From Tipula vernalis (lineage: Eukaryota; Arthropoda; Insecta; Diptera; Tipulidae), in the NCBI GenBank assembly GCA_958295665.1, contig OY282559.1, positions 261,274,245 through 261,338,244 on the forward strand: 64,000 nt of DNA, read 5' to 3'. How positions within the stretch are numbered: position 1 is the stretch's first letter; each line of letters opens with the position of its first letter. The notes below the pieces were generated by a model that had not been told where the DNA came from, did no database searches, and saw only the letters and a list, made by a program, of their open reading frames with translations. Positions 35,131 to 49,627 of the stretch are shown one piece after another. A program made the position numbers and the translations under genes.

Positions 35131-36310
35131 TACTACGTTTTTTTTCTTTTTACCTAAGAACCTAACTTATTACCTAGGTTAGTATCCCTAACCTATTTCT
35201 ACGCTATGTTATTCTTCCTATTCGTTATCTAAACTAACTCATTATTTCCTTAATACTAGTTACTGATGTTCCCTGGTTTACTTCGGTAAACCAGTAATAA
35301 ATCAGCCTTCATCTTACCTTTACATTACCTATTTACAGTCATGTAGGTATTGTAAAGGGAATATGGAAACCGCTGCGATTATAGATTTTTTTTTCTCTGC
35401 CTTTATGGCCCTTTGTTTTTCTCTGCGTTTGGCTTACCCCTTTTTAATTTACCTAACAGCTCATCATAGGTACTGATCGTGTCTTCTAACTCGCTGGCCG
35501 CGACCCTAAACGTGTGTGAGCTTTTGGCTCGGTATACCCTGCCTTCTATGTGCGCGAGCTTAGCCCGTGCATTTGGTATCCACTCTAGATCAGGAGGTTG
35601 TGTCCCAAGCCCCTGTAATACCAGCTGGCGAAGATCCGAGGAGGATTTTTAGTAGCGCTTCATGTGGTCTTCGAGGCCGAAGGTATTGGTCCTCAACTTC
35701 CTTTTCTAATTTCCTGACAAGAGCCTCTTTTAGCGCCCCAGTCACCTCCTTGCTGGAACTGTCGACTCCAATTTTTAACAAATATAATATACACGCAAAT
35801 TCGATTAGAAAAAAAAAACCTAAATCAATTAAATAAAGTACTCTGTCTGTACTAGAGTGTAAACCCAATACTACCACTTTGTCACTGAGTTTATTGATCA
35901 CAAGAAAAACATGAAAAAGGAAAAAGGATTGTGAATCGAATCGATAGAACTGCCAGCGGTCTTCCCAATCACGCAGTGGCATTCCAACCCTGCACGAATG
36001 CATTGGTGAGGCTCACTAATATGGCGAACACCACCATCACAGGCCTATCTGGTTTTACCTGTGGACTCCAATAACCACAAATTTTAACACATACATATTT
36101 ACAAACGGTATCCATTCCCTCTTGGAAGAGCTCGATTGTGCGAATAAAATTTGTGCTTTATTAGAATTTTGGGTAGAATTGCCAATGAGTGTGACAAGCG
36201 CTCATTACAAGGGCCAGATCTTATTTCAAAGGCATGGTTGTCGGCCAACAGAAGACCAAAGGCTTAAATGACGGGGTCCCAGTTCGGGTGATTTTTAGAT
36301 GAAGATACTA
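35131..36310 (-). other. Open minus-strand segment next to env-like gene, unassigned
   Basis: Minus-strand frames at about 35590-36003 (EVTGALKEALVRKLEKEVED, then PRRPHEALLKILLG) and about 35425-35585 (LAHIEGRVYRAKSSHTF, then ELEDTISTYDELLGKLKRG) have charged, helical character and higher GC content than their surroundings. They lie upstream of the envelope-like gene on the same strand, so they could be gag or late pol sequence of the same retroelement, separated by a shift. I do not recognise them with confidence. Confidence 0.3.
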
Positions 36311-39300
36311 GTTAATTTATTACAAAGTTAGCCCACCCGGATTCATCCTGCTTTATTTTACGAAAAATAAAAATGTAAAATGCTGGGTTAGGAATTCTAC
36401 CTACCTGGGAGTAATCAGCTTTCTTTTTAAATTTCAATCCGACAATTGAGCACTTTACCGATTTTGTAAGATTATTTGAATAAATTTGATGAGAACATTA
36501 TTTGTTGAACTGGTTAAGCTTCTAGTATGTTTTTGTCATTTCGCTTAATTACCAAAAAATTAAAACTTTCGCTTGCTTATTCAGTTAATAAGGAAAACTT
36601 CCGGTTTCACTTAAATTATTTTAATTTTTTTAATATTATGCTAAGAGGTTCTACGTCCCAACATTTATTTTAAGCTATCAAATACTGTCGCTTTCCAAAG
36701 ATTAATTTTCCCTGTTGAAGTAGAATTACTTTACCAACTCCCTCTGAGGTTACGAGGTTTTTTCTGAATTAGAGATTGTACTGGTAATTTTAGTACAGAG
36801 TTTTTTTGTTTGATTGACTAATCGAGATTTTTTAAATTATATTTAGACGTTTCCAGAAACAGGATGATTATCGACATTTTTCAAAAGTTTCTATATTTTC
36901 CGATATTTTACCGATGATTTAAGATTTTCGAGATTTGCATAGATTGGTTTGCGTAGCTTTCAATGTACGACTTGCACGATTTGTTGAATTGTTGAGGCGA
37001 AATTATTTTTGTGAATTTTAATGAATTTTTGAGGTGATTCTCGAAAATTATTCGAAATTTTTATGAATAAGTATACTCGATAATTCCAAGGGTATTTTCA
37101 AAATTTCCCAATTTATTCGATAGTACTAGAGGTTATTCCTGCTTTTATAGGCACTAAGCGCTGTTTGTTTTACACAGTGGAAACATTTTCGAGGTTTTTT
37201 CCAAAATTATTATTATCGTTATTCTAAAGTAGCAAATCTTGATATTATTAAGGGGTTGTTTAGGTAAAGCTTACAGCCATTTCTTTAAAGAAAGTTTAAT
37301 GTAATCCTTTAGTACATTTTAGTCCTTCAAGTAAAATTTTGATTATTTAATGGTGAAATATTTCTACGGTGCCAGCAAATGGATGCCGAATACCCACCCC
37401 ATCAGTAAATTTTGCAAACAACTGTTTTTTAATATTGACGAGTAATACGACCCAGCCGGTTTTTACAGAAATAAGCCGGTCATCGGTCAGACAGCTGACC
37501 GGCAGAAAAAATGATCGGTTTTCTAAGAAATTCAGTTAAATTTAAATCATCGTTTTAAATGTATTATTTTGTACTCGTTAATACCGAAATATTTTTAAAG
37601 TGGTCAAATAAAATTTCGTTAGTACTAAAAATTATTACCAGATGCGGTTGATATACTTAAGTATATGAATTCATGAATTGCATGCGTAAAGAAATTCAGT
37701 TCAACAAAGTGCGAAGCAAAAATATTTTTATTTAATTTTATCAACAACTTCTTGATAAAGATGAATAAAGGTAAATTAGCGGTTGAAAAGAATTTTGTCC
37801 GAAGGCCCATAGCACATTACTTTTACCTTTCTGTTTGTATTTATAGTATTAAAACAATATATGCAAAAAACAAGAACTCTGTAAGGTGATCTTAATAAAT
37901 TGTCAAGAAATTTCGAGCAATTTTCAATAATATCAAAAAATCTTCTCAAATCTACAAAATTACCAAATAAATCTCAAAGAATTATCGAAGTTCATCTAGT
38001 TTTGAATTAAAAGTAACATCATGCGAGTAATATCAACGAGCAGGTAATCTCGAAAATCTCCAAAATGAATTATCTTTGAGGTTAACCTGGAAAATATCGA
38101 ATAATCTCGAATCTCGATATACCAAGCAATAGTTGCGTTGCCTATTTTTAAATTTACAATATCCGGAATAATCCAACATTTTTTTCATTGACTCTGATAG
38201 TCTCAAATATTCTCAATCTATGTAAATCAATATCAACTTAACTTTAAATGTGTGGCTCTCCCTTAACCATAATACCTGAATCCTAATAAGCAAGCAACAT
38301 AAATTGTTACATTAAATATGTATTGTAGCAAGCTGTTACGGTTGAGGATTCCTGACGTGATAGGATCAAATAGACCTCGGATTTAGATTCAGCTACCTCA
38401 AAAACATGGTCTTATCCCTAGATCCGAAAATTGTTCTTTTTTGAGTGGCTGTGTCTTGATCACAAAAAATTTTGAATTACCCGAAAAACTCGAATAAGCT
38501 CAGTATCCTGTAATAATCTTAAAAAAATCAAGAGATCGCTAAGAATCTCGAATAATCTGAAAAATACCATATTATGCAGATGTCGCACGAATAATATCAA
38601 AAATATTGAATAAAGTCGATATTTTCGAATAACTTCGGTGCCAAGCAACTTCACGCTATTTAAATCCGGAAATCTGAATGATTCCAAGAATCTCGAGAAA
38701 ACAAGTAAAATATTTCGAAATGAAGTGAGAGAAACTCGATTCGACTCGAATAATCTTGAAAAGCTCGATAATCTTGATATTCTTGATTGAGAAATTCCGA
38801 ATATCTACGAAGATTTCGAATAAAATTAGATTTCTAGAATAATCTTGAAAAAATAATAAATTACCAATAAATCTGTAATAAAAAGACATCTCAATGCTAA
38901 GGAATTCAAAAGCACAAAAACCATTTTTCCCGGAAAAATAGAAGACATCAAAACACTTAATGCTAGTCTTAATGCCATAACACTTAACGCTAGTCAACCA
39001 AACATCCTAAAATCTCGGAGAGTCTCACCTAAATGATAATCTCATTTTAATTTAATCGGATAATCCCAAAAAATTTATAAAAGCTCGATTAATCTACATA
39101 CACAAGTAACACAAACTCGAATCATTTTGATTGTTATTTGTCAGGGTCAATCAACCATTTCATTAACATATTTCGAACAAGCCTCAAAGTTTAAAATAAT
39201 ATGTACCAACGTTCAGTACCAATAACTAAGGTATCCCAATAACATAGTATAGAATGGAGCTTATACTAATGATAAAGATTTAATTAAGTGCATTGATGAC

Positions 39301-40194
39301 GCCTCCAGAAAATTAATTAATCGAGGTGGCCGCTCTTCGATTATGTAAGCGTTATAAGTTCGAAATTGCGACAAAACGCGATTATGTAAAATATTTCGAG
39401 TTCTCGTAATAATGCTTGCACAATTGCACAATTGTGTTTTTTCGTAATTGCGATTTTGGGAAATGGAGCTCTTGAAATTCGTATTAGGATACTTATTCAA
39501 CCTTGGGTGAAATTGACGTTCGGTTGGATTACAATAACTGCATTTTGCTCGTTCTATTTCTTTCGTGAAAATTTAATAAATAATTCAAAATAAATTTTAT
39601 ACTTGGTAAAAATCGGTTAATAACGGATCGATTAACCGAAAAGTTGAAATTAATCTGTTACCGGTTTTGATTTCCTTACCAGAAAAGTCTTCAGCAGCTA
39701 TGCCGCTGAGTCTAAGCAATCTACTTCATATTTTCAAATAATTTGTTAACGTAAAAAGGAACTTTTTCGTTATTTTTATGTTTTTATTTGTATTCTTTCT
39801 TCTTGAGATGTTGCTGCTATAAAGGCAAACAGCAATTAATTATCTCTGATAAAATCTTTAAATTCCGGGCAAGGGATCTTGAAGATTTCAAGAACCATTA
39901 ATTCTGCTGCGTAATTTCCATTTAAGTTGGGTTTCAAAATTCCTCGTTCATAAAAGAAATCCGTGTGTTGGCCACACCGCAATTTTTTACTTTCTTTTAC
40001 GTTAGGAACTTTTAATTTTGGGATTCCATAAGTTCAAGAAATTGGGTTTCGAAGTGGTGGCTGTCAGCATCTGTCTTCTTTCTGTCTGTGTCCTTCCTAC
40101 ATCACAGATGGTTTAATCTTTAACCAATTGAACTGAAACTTCATATTTTAGCTCTTTTCTTAAGTTGGTAGGTCCTAGTGAATTTAATGAAAAT
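36311..40194. other. AT-rich DNA with degenerate TCGAATAATCTCGAA-like repeats
   Basis: No gene seen. At about 36830-37200 the plus strand is rich in CGAAATTATTCGA-like words. At about 37890-38130 and 38460-38900 the inverse words (GAATAATCTCGAAAA) dominate. They are imperfect, spaced roughly 10-20 bases, and share the style of 28290-28830 and 25300-25530. ORFs such as 38656-38997 come from this composition. Confidence 0.4.
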
Positions 40195-41236
40195 GTCGAT
40201 TCTCGCACACAAATTTTATCATGTTATGTTATTTTAGGTAATAAAATAGTAATTTCGAATTCTGACGCTCTGAAAAAATTGTATCTAATTTTATTTTTGA
40301 TGTTATATCTGTCAAAAATAAAAGCATCAAATTTGTCTATTTTATGATATTTTACGATATTGTGTTATGGTATCATCGAGATAAATACAATTTAAAAATT
40401 GTTTATTGTGTTTTTTTTTAATTTGTAATTGGTTTGGGAATTATTTTTTGTATAAATAAATTAAAATAATGCGAAAATTTTTAATTGGAATTTTGTTAGA
40501 ACGGGAAGAGAGAAGAAGAAGGTTTGCAATATATTTTTTACAAAGTGAACCAACTTTTAAATTAATTAACTTTTTGTTTTAAGGCACAACTATAGACTTA
40601 GATTGAGACAGCTTCGGGACGTCAGCAATCCGTATGAATTACCACAAAGAAAGTTTAAAAAATTATTTCGATTATCAAAACAAGCTGTACAATTCATTAT
40701 TGGAAGATTGGAAGCAAGATCACAACCAACAGAAATCCCATTTAAATTAAAAATTTTATGTGCTCTACACTTTTTCGGCCATGGCTTGTATCAAGTGTCA
40801 ATTGGAAGCTGCGAAATTATTTCACTATCTCAACCCAGCGTTTCTCGGGTGATTAGAGAAATAACGAAACTAATCGTCCAACACCTCTTGAACAATTTGT
40901 TAAATTTTCACAAAATATTTTAGAACTAGCAGAAGTTAAAAACAAGTTTTACCAGAAATTCCAAATGTCTGAAATTACAGGTGCTATAGATGGTTCTCAC
41001 ATAGCTTTAGTTGGACCACCAGAAAATGACGATTTTTTTAATGGCTCGTTTCATTTGAATACCCTACAAACATTTTTCGATTCACTCAAAGAAACTTGTA
41101 CTAGAATATTTTATTATAAAATATGAAATAACAAGGCAATTAGAATACGAAAAAATAAAATATTTTATATTTCATTTTAGAAATAAATTTTAACATAAAA
41201 AAATTAAATAAAATTCGACAATGTCAGAATCGACCC
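40195..41236 (+). mobile_element. PIF/Harbinger relic, copy 1
   Basis: About 1.04 kb bounded by inverted ends GTCGATTCT (40195) and AGAATCGAC (41228-41236). Subterminal blocks shared with copy 2 include TTATGTTATTTTA and the TTCTGACG word at about 40260. It contains the N-terminal part of a Harbinger transposase and lacks the C-terminal half. Confidence 0.65.
40560..41065 (+). pseudogene. Harbinger transposase (HARBI1-like), N-terminal part
   Basis: The frame 40590-40923 reads RLRQLRDVSNPYELPQRKFK, then FRLSKQAVQFIIGRL, LKILCALHFFGHG and LSQPSVSRVIREI, the standard HTH-containing N-terminus of HARBI1-type transposases. A shift near 40920 leads into FYQKFQMSEITGAIDGSHIAL and GPPENDDFFNGSFHLN, the first DDE_Tnp_4 segment with the first catalytic Asp (GAIDGSH) at about 40990. 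Sequence after about 41065 is unrelated, so the second Asp and the Glu are missing. Confidence 0.85.
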
Positions 41237-41559
41237 CATTGTCTGTTTCATTTATTTAAACTTGCAAATATTGGGTCCGATTCCCGGATGCACATTTTAT
41301 CATTTTATGTTATTTTAAGTGATAAAATCGAGATTTCGTATTCTGACGACCGAAAAAACATTTTATGTTATTTTATTTTCTATGTTACCAACGCCAAAAA
41401 TAAAAGTATCAAAATAGGTCATTCTATCAACTTTTAAAGTTGAAAAATATTTGAAATTTTTTATATTCTTATTTTCATCAATTTATTTGCTTAATCAAAT
41501 ATAAAAACCATTTAAAAAACAAACAAATGTTAATGAATTAACGTTTTTCGGCAAAACCA

Positions 41560-42250
41560 CACTCTTAAATTAAAGCTCCTTCAAGATACGAGTAGCCCCT
41601 TTGAAATTACCGGAAGCTAAATTTAAAAAATCATTCAGGTTATGAAAACCATGTGTTCAGCATGTCAAATTTCCGCAACATATTTTGGGTGTGTCCGAAA
41701 TGCGAATATAAATCCACATTTTTTAAAGTGCGCATTTTTTGATTAAATTAAATTACATTGGAATCATTCAATTAATTAAAATTGGACAACACGAAATTAA
41801 TAAATCGATAAACATTGTTATTTAAAATATAAATTGGCATCAAATAGGTGTATCAAAAATGCACATAAAAGCTACATCACATGTAGTTTTTAAATGTGTC
41901 TTCGCTAAATGCATATTTTCCATTTCGGATGCACCCTTTGTACCAGGCCGAAATTAAAACTGAATTCAATGAAAAATTCCAAATGCATGGAATTACTGGG
42001 GCTATAGATGGTTGTCATGTATCAATATTTGCACCTCCAGAGGATGATCAGTTTTACAGTGGCAATTTATTTCGGAACCGTAAAGGGTATCACAGCAAAA
42101 ATGTTTTAGTTTGCTGTGAGGCCAATATAAAAATTTTTATATGCAAATGCTAGATTCTCTGGATCAGTTCATGATTCAGCGGTTTGGATAACAATTAAGG
42201 TCATACTGCAAAAATAGTTATAACTCTGAGGAAAACCACGCCAGTTTCTT
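41560..42250 (+). pseudogene. Harbinger transposase, broken and split by a MITE
   Basis: The N-terminus is at about 41575-41680 (a decayed version of the LRDVSNPYELP..FKK block of copy 1). Then a MITE occupies 41687-41936. Coding resumes at 41937 with YQAEIKTEFNEKFQMHGI, TGAIDGCHVSIFAPPEDDQF (first catalytic Asp), FRNRKGYHSKNVLVCCEAN, a stop near 42151 after one or more lost bases, and then RFSGSVHDSAVW, which carries the second Asp. Beyond that the frame is lost and the final Glu region is not identifiable. Confidence 0.8.
41687..41936. mobile_element. 250-bp MITE inside Harbinger copy 2
   Basis: The ends are inverted: GGGTGTGTCCGAAATGCGAA at the left and TTTCCATTTCGGATGCACCC at the right. 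It splits the transposase between its N-terminal and DDE parts. The middle is AT-rich without an ORF. TTT flanks both sides but is too simple to prove a target duplication. Confidence 0.75.
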
Positions 42251-43572
42251 GATGGGTGGCTCTCGTACAGAACGCTCCATTACCATCCGGATACGGCATA
42301 TCAAATTATTTATGCAGTTTGACGTTATAGAATTTACAATTAAATGGAGGCAATGAGAATGAAGATGATGATTTGGATAGTTACGATGAAGCGGATGATG
42401 GCGGGCTGAAAATGTAGAGTAAAATTATGATTCATATAGTAAGATAGAGAATGATTCTACTAGGTAGTGAGCAGACTTAGAGATTTCAAAAACATCAAAA
42501 ATGTGTAGACACATCAAAATATTTTAATTTAATAATTAAATATTTCAAAAAGTTTGTTTATAAAAAAAATTATTTATTTTAATTACAAATAATTTTTAAC
42601 CATTTTGAATTTTTCTGTAATCCCAGATTCTTAATATTTTATAAAGAGTATAAATTTTTAAATTAGACTCTAGAAAATTAAAAACATAAATCTTAATTAT
42701 TTTCATGCTATAATATCACATTTTATTATTCAGCATATTAAAATTATTTAATAAAATTTACAAATTTTATTAGTACATATTTATTTATGTGTATTTGCCA
42801 AGACCGCCGCGTATATAGCCTCGACTAAATATTTAGGCTGTCCGCGGTTTCATTTAGACCGTCGGCAATTTTATTTTCTAAATCTAAGCGTGCCTGTGTT
42901 TTTTGGATCTTCAATTTTTTAGATTTTGTTTAGAACGTCATAATCTAAAAAAATAAAAATAAACGTTATTTGATTTCTTTTAATTTCTCAATCGACTCCG
43001 GACCCTACCTGTACCATTCAATTGTATATTTAGACGCCTTTCTTTGTGGTGTAAAAATAAATAATTTTATCTAGTAACTTTCTTACATTTTACACGCTTG
43101 AGTGGTACGTTGGAGACCCACCCGTTCCTGAACTTAATAAATTTTTTAATTTCTCCCATAAACCCTCGTTGGCTTTGGATTTGCTTCTATGAAGCATAAA
43201 TAATTAAGGAATTGATCCTGTGATGTCTTTGATTGACGTTTTCTATAAGTAGGTAATTTAATCAAATTAAAAATAAACGTCAATAAATTTTTTTTGTTTT
43301 GGAAAATTTCTGCTAAAGAGCTAATCGTTCGTCTTGGTTTTTTTAGGTTCACTTGTAGCTGTCAAATAATTCTCTACCACAAAATGTACTAGATTATTTG
43401 TACCCTATAAACATTTTGTATTTACTAAAAAAATATTTTACAAGAACATTAATTTGTAATAAAATCAATCAAATAGAATACGAAAAAATCCAAAATTTTA
43501 TTTTTAATGTTAAACAATTTACATAACACAAAAAAAAATAACATAAAATTATAAATTGTCAGAATCGGGCCA

Positions 43573-44600
43573 ATTAACTAATACATATGTACATACAAAA
43601 GAAATACAACAAGTAAAATTTTACACAAATTTTTTTTTGCTATAAAATTCTTGCTTGATAAGGATAAGGGGCCTCAATTGTGATTATTGGATTTTGTGCT
43701 TACATGTGACACTTTTGTAAAATTCAAGAAGTGTCAGATTATACTCTACCCCTCATTTCATGGAGATTATTCATGGAAATTTTAACTCATATTTAATTAT
43801 AAAGTCTCATATTATTACAACTTGTAAAGAGACCATCACTGGTGTGTAGCGGTCTGAAAAGGGTTAAACATATTTAATATTTTCTTTTCAAAATACACAA
43901 AACCAAACTATATTCTCTTTTGTTGAAAAAAAGTATTTATTTTAATTTTTTTTACGTTTTCCTATTTAATTTTTTAATTAAAATAATTTTTTTTTTCTGT
44001 TCGGTTTTAAATAGAAGAAATTTTTTCTTAAAAACAAAACTCTATGAAACAAATATAATTAAAATAATTTAAATAAATTTATCTTAGATAAAAAGTTTTT
44101 TTTTTTTTTTTGTTGTTATACAAAATATTTTTTTTTGTTACTATTTTATATTAAAAGTCAAAATAAAAAATAAATAAAAATGAAAAACCATCAAAATACG
44201 CCACCTGAAAAAATGCACACAGACAAACAATCAACTTAAACCATAGTAAACTTTTTTTATATATATAGCAAAATTTATTTCTTAATTAAAATATTAATTA
44301 ATTAATATACTCTATTAATTTATTTACAACTTTTATTATTATTATTTTTATTTGTACGTTTTATTATTTTTACACAATATTTAAAGAAAAACACAGCTCC
44401 ATTTATTTTATTTCTGGTACAATAATTAATATAAAAAAAAAAATCCCATATATTTAATTTTAATTATTACACCAAAATAAATAAAAAAAAATAAATTAAA
44501 CAATCAGAACAAACAAAAAAACAAAATTATTATTATTAAAAAAAGAAAATAAAAATGTTCGTAACTGTTGTTTTTCATAAAATTTTTTTATATATTTATG

Positions 44601-44635
<35 letters not shown>

Positions 44636-44749
44636 TCTTAATTTTCTTTTTACCTTTATTCTTTAATTTAACTTTTTTATTTATTTAATTTTTTTTTTTT
44701 TTATTTTAATTTGAGATTTAAGAATTAGAAATTGTTTGTCTGTGTGCAG
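43573..44749. other. Homopolymer-rich A/T DNA
   Basis: Dense poly-T and poly-A runs, including 31 consecutive A at about 44601-44631. It ends in TTTGTCTGTGTGCAG at 44749, a plausible splice acceptor. Confidence 0.5.
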
Positions 44750-45020
44750 GATTATCTACCTGTGATAGATGGATGATCGGGCACGGGATCTATCGCTAGA
44801 TAACACAAACACGGGTGGGTGTGCGATGATGGCGCTTGGATCGATGAGGAAGCTCTCAGTACCGAATTCTAAAATAATCGATTCCTTCTTTGAACGAACG
44901 ACAAGTAATAATTCATCATCTGGTCTGATGGACTTCATGTGATTTTAGATATGGCAAAAAAAAAATGATTTATTATTATTTTATTTTATGTTGTAAATAA
45001 AAAAAAAAAAATGTTTTTGG
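44750..45020 (+). CDS. Possible terminal exon of a host gene
   Basis: A GC-richer island directly after an acceptor-like CTGTGTGCAG. In the phase left by the candidate exon at 31118-31178 it reads LSTCDRWMIGHGIYR and then a stop at about 44797. A second frame has an ATG-initiated run, MDDRARDLSLDNTNTGG to SSSGLMDFM, stopping at about 44942, but it has stops just after the acceptor. An AATAAA lies at about 44996. The minus strand is also open (44756-44938), so the coding strand is uncertain. I do not recognise a protein. Confidence 0.3.
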
Positions 45021-46386
45021 AAAATTTAAGTAAAATTAATAAAGATTTGTTTTTAAGATAAAATATATATAAAAAAAACTAGAGCTTTGTATTATATTAA
45101 ACACAGACACAAACAGTGTACAAAACAAAAATTAGAGCAAGCAATTATGAAAATTCTCTTCTCGCTCGCAAATAATGACAAATCATAAATTTAGGGTAAG
45201 TTATTTTTTGCTTAAAAATATTTTTTTTATGCTGTTGATGAAAAATATGAAAAATCATCCTGGAAAATTATTTGAATTATTGATATTAATTTTCCACACA
45301 TAATATCAAATTATTTAATTTTTTTTTTTAGAATTAACTAACAATGTGTTTATAATATTTTGAATATTCATAATTTCAATTCATTGAGCAATTTTTTAAT
45401 AAATATTTATTTTTGATTTTTGCTATCCTGAGTGAGATGTATGGAAAATAAAATATAATGCAAAAAAGGGATATTATGTATAGAATTTTTAACCTTAAGG
45501 GTTATGTATAATGGTTTTATATTTTGTGATGCTTCAGTTAATTGTTTATAAATGAATGAACAGAGGAAGTACCGAACCGACGTATTATTATTATTACAAG
45601 TAATTTTAGGGATGATAATTTATTATGCATTATCTTATAATTTTGGTTTTGGGGATTATTAAAAGGTTTTAAGGGTTATTTAAGTGGTTAAGCTATTTTT
45701 TGTCATAATTAATAATATCCCTATGACTGTCAATAATTTTAATTTCTGGGTGTGCTTGACAAAAAAAAAAAAATCCTAATTTTAAAAATAAAAAGGTCAA
45801 TATAAAAGTCTTCGAATGCTTTTGTTATGTTTCAATAATATGATCTATTATTTATATGAAGGGCCTACAATTTTTAATTTGCCATGACGTTATATCCCAA
45901 TTTGTTCACATTTGCGAAAAATTTTTGCGAGGCATTTTCGGAGAAAGGCCCGTGTAACTTCAGAAATAAACGTACACAACAACTCTAGGGTGATTTAGAT
46001 GTTATAGTTTTTTCTATTTTTTTTCGTGTCTGTCATTTCGTAATTATCTGGCAGAAGCCGTCGTTGGGTTTTTTGGAAATGGTTTATATATGCGCAAGGT
46101 AAGTGTTATTAATTTTGCTATAATATAATACAAATTAAATTTTGTAATACCTTCGGTCTATTTCGGATGATGTCGTTGTATCAATCAAAGTTTTTAATAT
46201 ATTTTTTGTTTTAAAAATCGAGCAAACCATAAACTATTGGATTTCTAATATGAACAACAATTTTTTTTTATCAAATTTTCTAACAAAAATTTAAAAAAAT
46301 TGGAATTTAAAAATTCATATAGTAAATAGTAAGTAAATAATTTCCAAAATGGTTATATAATTCACAAACTGCTCTTGATCTATTAA
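45021..46386. other. AT-rich DNA, no gene recognised
   Basis: A donor-like CGCAAGGTAAGTG occurs at about 46095 with an acceptor-like CTGGCAG at 46054, but the 44-base piece between them has no recognisable protein. The stretch ends with TTAA (46383-46386), the piggyBac target site. Confidence 0.35.
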
Positions 46387-46517
46387 CCCTCAAATGCACG
46401 CATTTTTTTTTTAAACTAAGAAATTCAGATTAGGTAAACAATATGCTAAAAACGACATATCTGTAGTGAAAACCTAATTTTGACGTGGGCCATAACAGCT
46501 GCGGTCGATAATAGAAG

Positions 46518-46535
46518 GTCCGCCTTTAGGCGGAC
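46518..46535. repeat. Subterminal hairpin repeat, left end of piggyBac
   Basis: GTCCGCCTTTAGGCGGAC is a 7-bp perfect stem with a 4-base loop, 131 bases inside the left end. Relatives are at 49259-49276 and 49591-49608. Confidence 0.8.
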
Positions 46536-46558
46536 TTATGCAGTTGTACAATAAAAAT

Positions 46559-46715
46559 TAAACAATTTTTTTTTTGTATGAAATCTCTTATTTATTTTCG
46601 GGCCGGAGCTCACCCAACCGATTAGATTTCTCTTTTACATCGCGCCCCTATTGGGATTCGAACCCAGTACCCCCTACTCCAAGCACCACAGCTTTAATAA
46701 CTGCGCACCCTGGGT
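46559..46715 (-). mobile_element. tRNA-derived SINE inside piggyBac
   Basis: On the minus strand an RNA polymerase III B box GGGTTCGAATCCC is at 46653-46665 and an A-box-like TGCGCAGTTATTAAAGC at 46691-46707, spaced as in a tRNA. A tRNA-unrelated body follows, ending in AAATAAATAAGAG and an A-rich tail near 46560. It lies between the piggyBac left end and the transposase stop, so it inserted after piggyBac. The parent tRNA is not determined. Confidence 0.65.
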
Positions 46716-46853
46716 GGTAATAAAACAAATTTGTAAAATTCCTACTAATTTATTCATAATACAAAACGAAATAAAAAATTCAAGTACAAATCAATATAAA
46801 AAATAAATAATTCAATTTGTAAGGAACTTAGGTGTTGTTGAAATTATTACCAA

Positions 46854-49086
<2,233 letters not shown>

Positions 49087-49590
49087 AACTAGACAAAATA
49101 CAGTTATTTAAAATTAAGCTCCTCAAAGCAAAAAATAACAGAAATACACATTAAAACAGACGGCACAAAATATTTCATTAATCATCATTTTAAATTCAAG
49201 TAAACTCCAAACATAGATTATAAAACAAAAAATTAACGTTTTACACCTTAATCCATAGGTCCGCATTCAGGCGGGTTGTGTAATATTCAGCTTCAGAGTA
49301 CCCCAACAATTTTTTAATTTAACCCAACACTTTTACTTACCGATAATTTTTCCAGTCGACTATGATGTTTAGAAATAATGTTTTTAGTTTTTTAAAATAG
49401 ACATACACTTACGAAATAATTTATTTTCTGATTTGCTTGAAATATTGATTTCAACTGACGTTTATTGCAAAAATGTGCATCCGACAGTAGGACGAGAGAT
49501 ACCGTTACATAGAGAAAAGTATAAGAGAAAATAATAAATAAATAGCACTAAAAAAATATGGCACGTGCACAGACTAATAATTCAAGTAAA

Positions 49591-49608
49591 GTCCGCCTTT
49601 AGGCGGGC
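49591..49608. repeat. Subterminal hairpin repeat, right end of piggyBac
   Basis: GTCCGCCTTTAGGCGGGC lies only 15 bases inside the right end. A diverged copy (GTCCGCATTCAGGCGGGT) is at 49259-49276. Confidence 0.75.
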
Positions 49609-49627
49609 ATATGCATTTGAGGGTTAA

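Larger units (their letters stand above)
41272..43572 (+). mobile_element. PIF/Harbinger relic, copy 2
   Basis: It begins TTGGGTCCGATTC and ends GAATCGGGCCAA, inverted to each other and similar to the ends of copy 1, which stops only 35 bases upstream. At about 2.3 kb it is closer to full length. It contains a decayed transposase with a MITE inserted in it. The stretch 42430-43430 holds no recognisable frame. Confidence 0.65.

Noticed and set aside
46055..46098. Possible 44-nt exon between CTGGCAG and GGTAAGTG
   Set aside because: No recognisable peptide and no phase partner; splice words alone are common in AT-rich DNA.
46640..46715. True tRNA gene
   Set aside because: A and B boxes are present but the acceptor stem does not pair and a SINE-like body follows; called a SINE instead.
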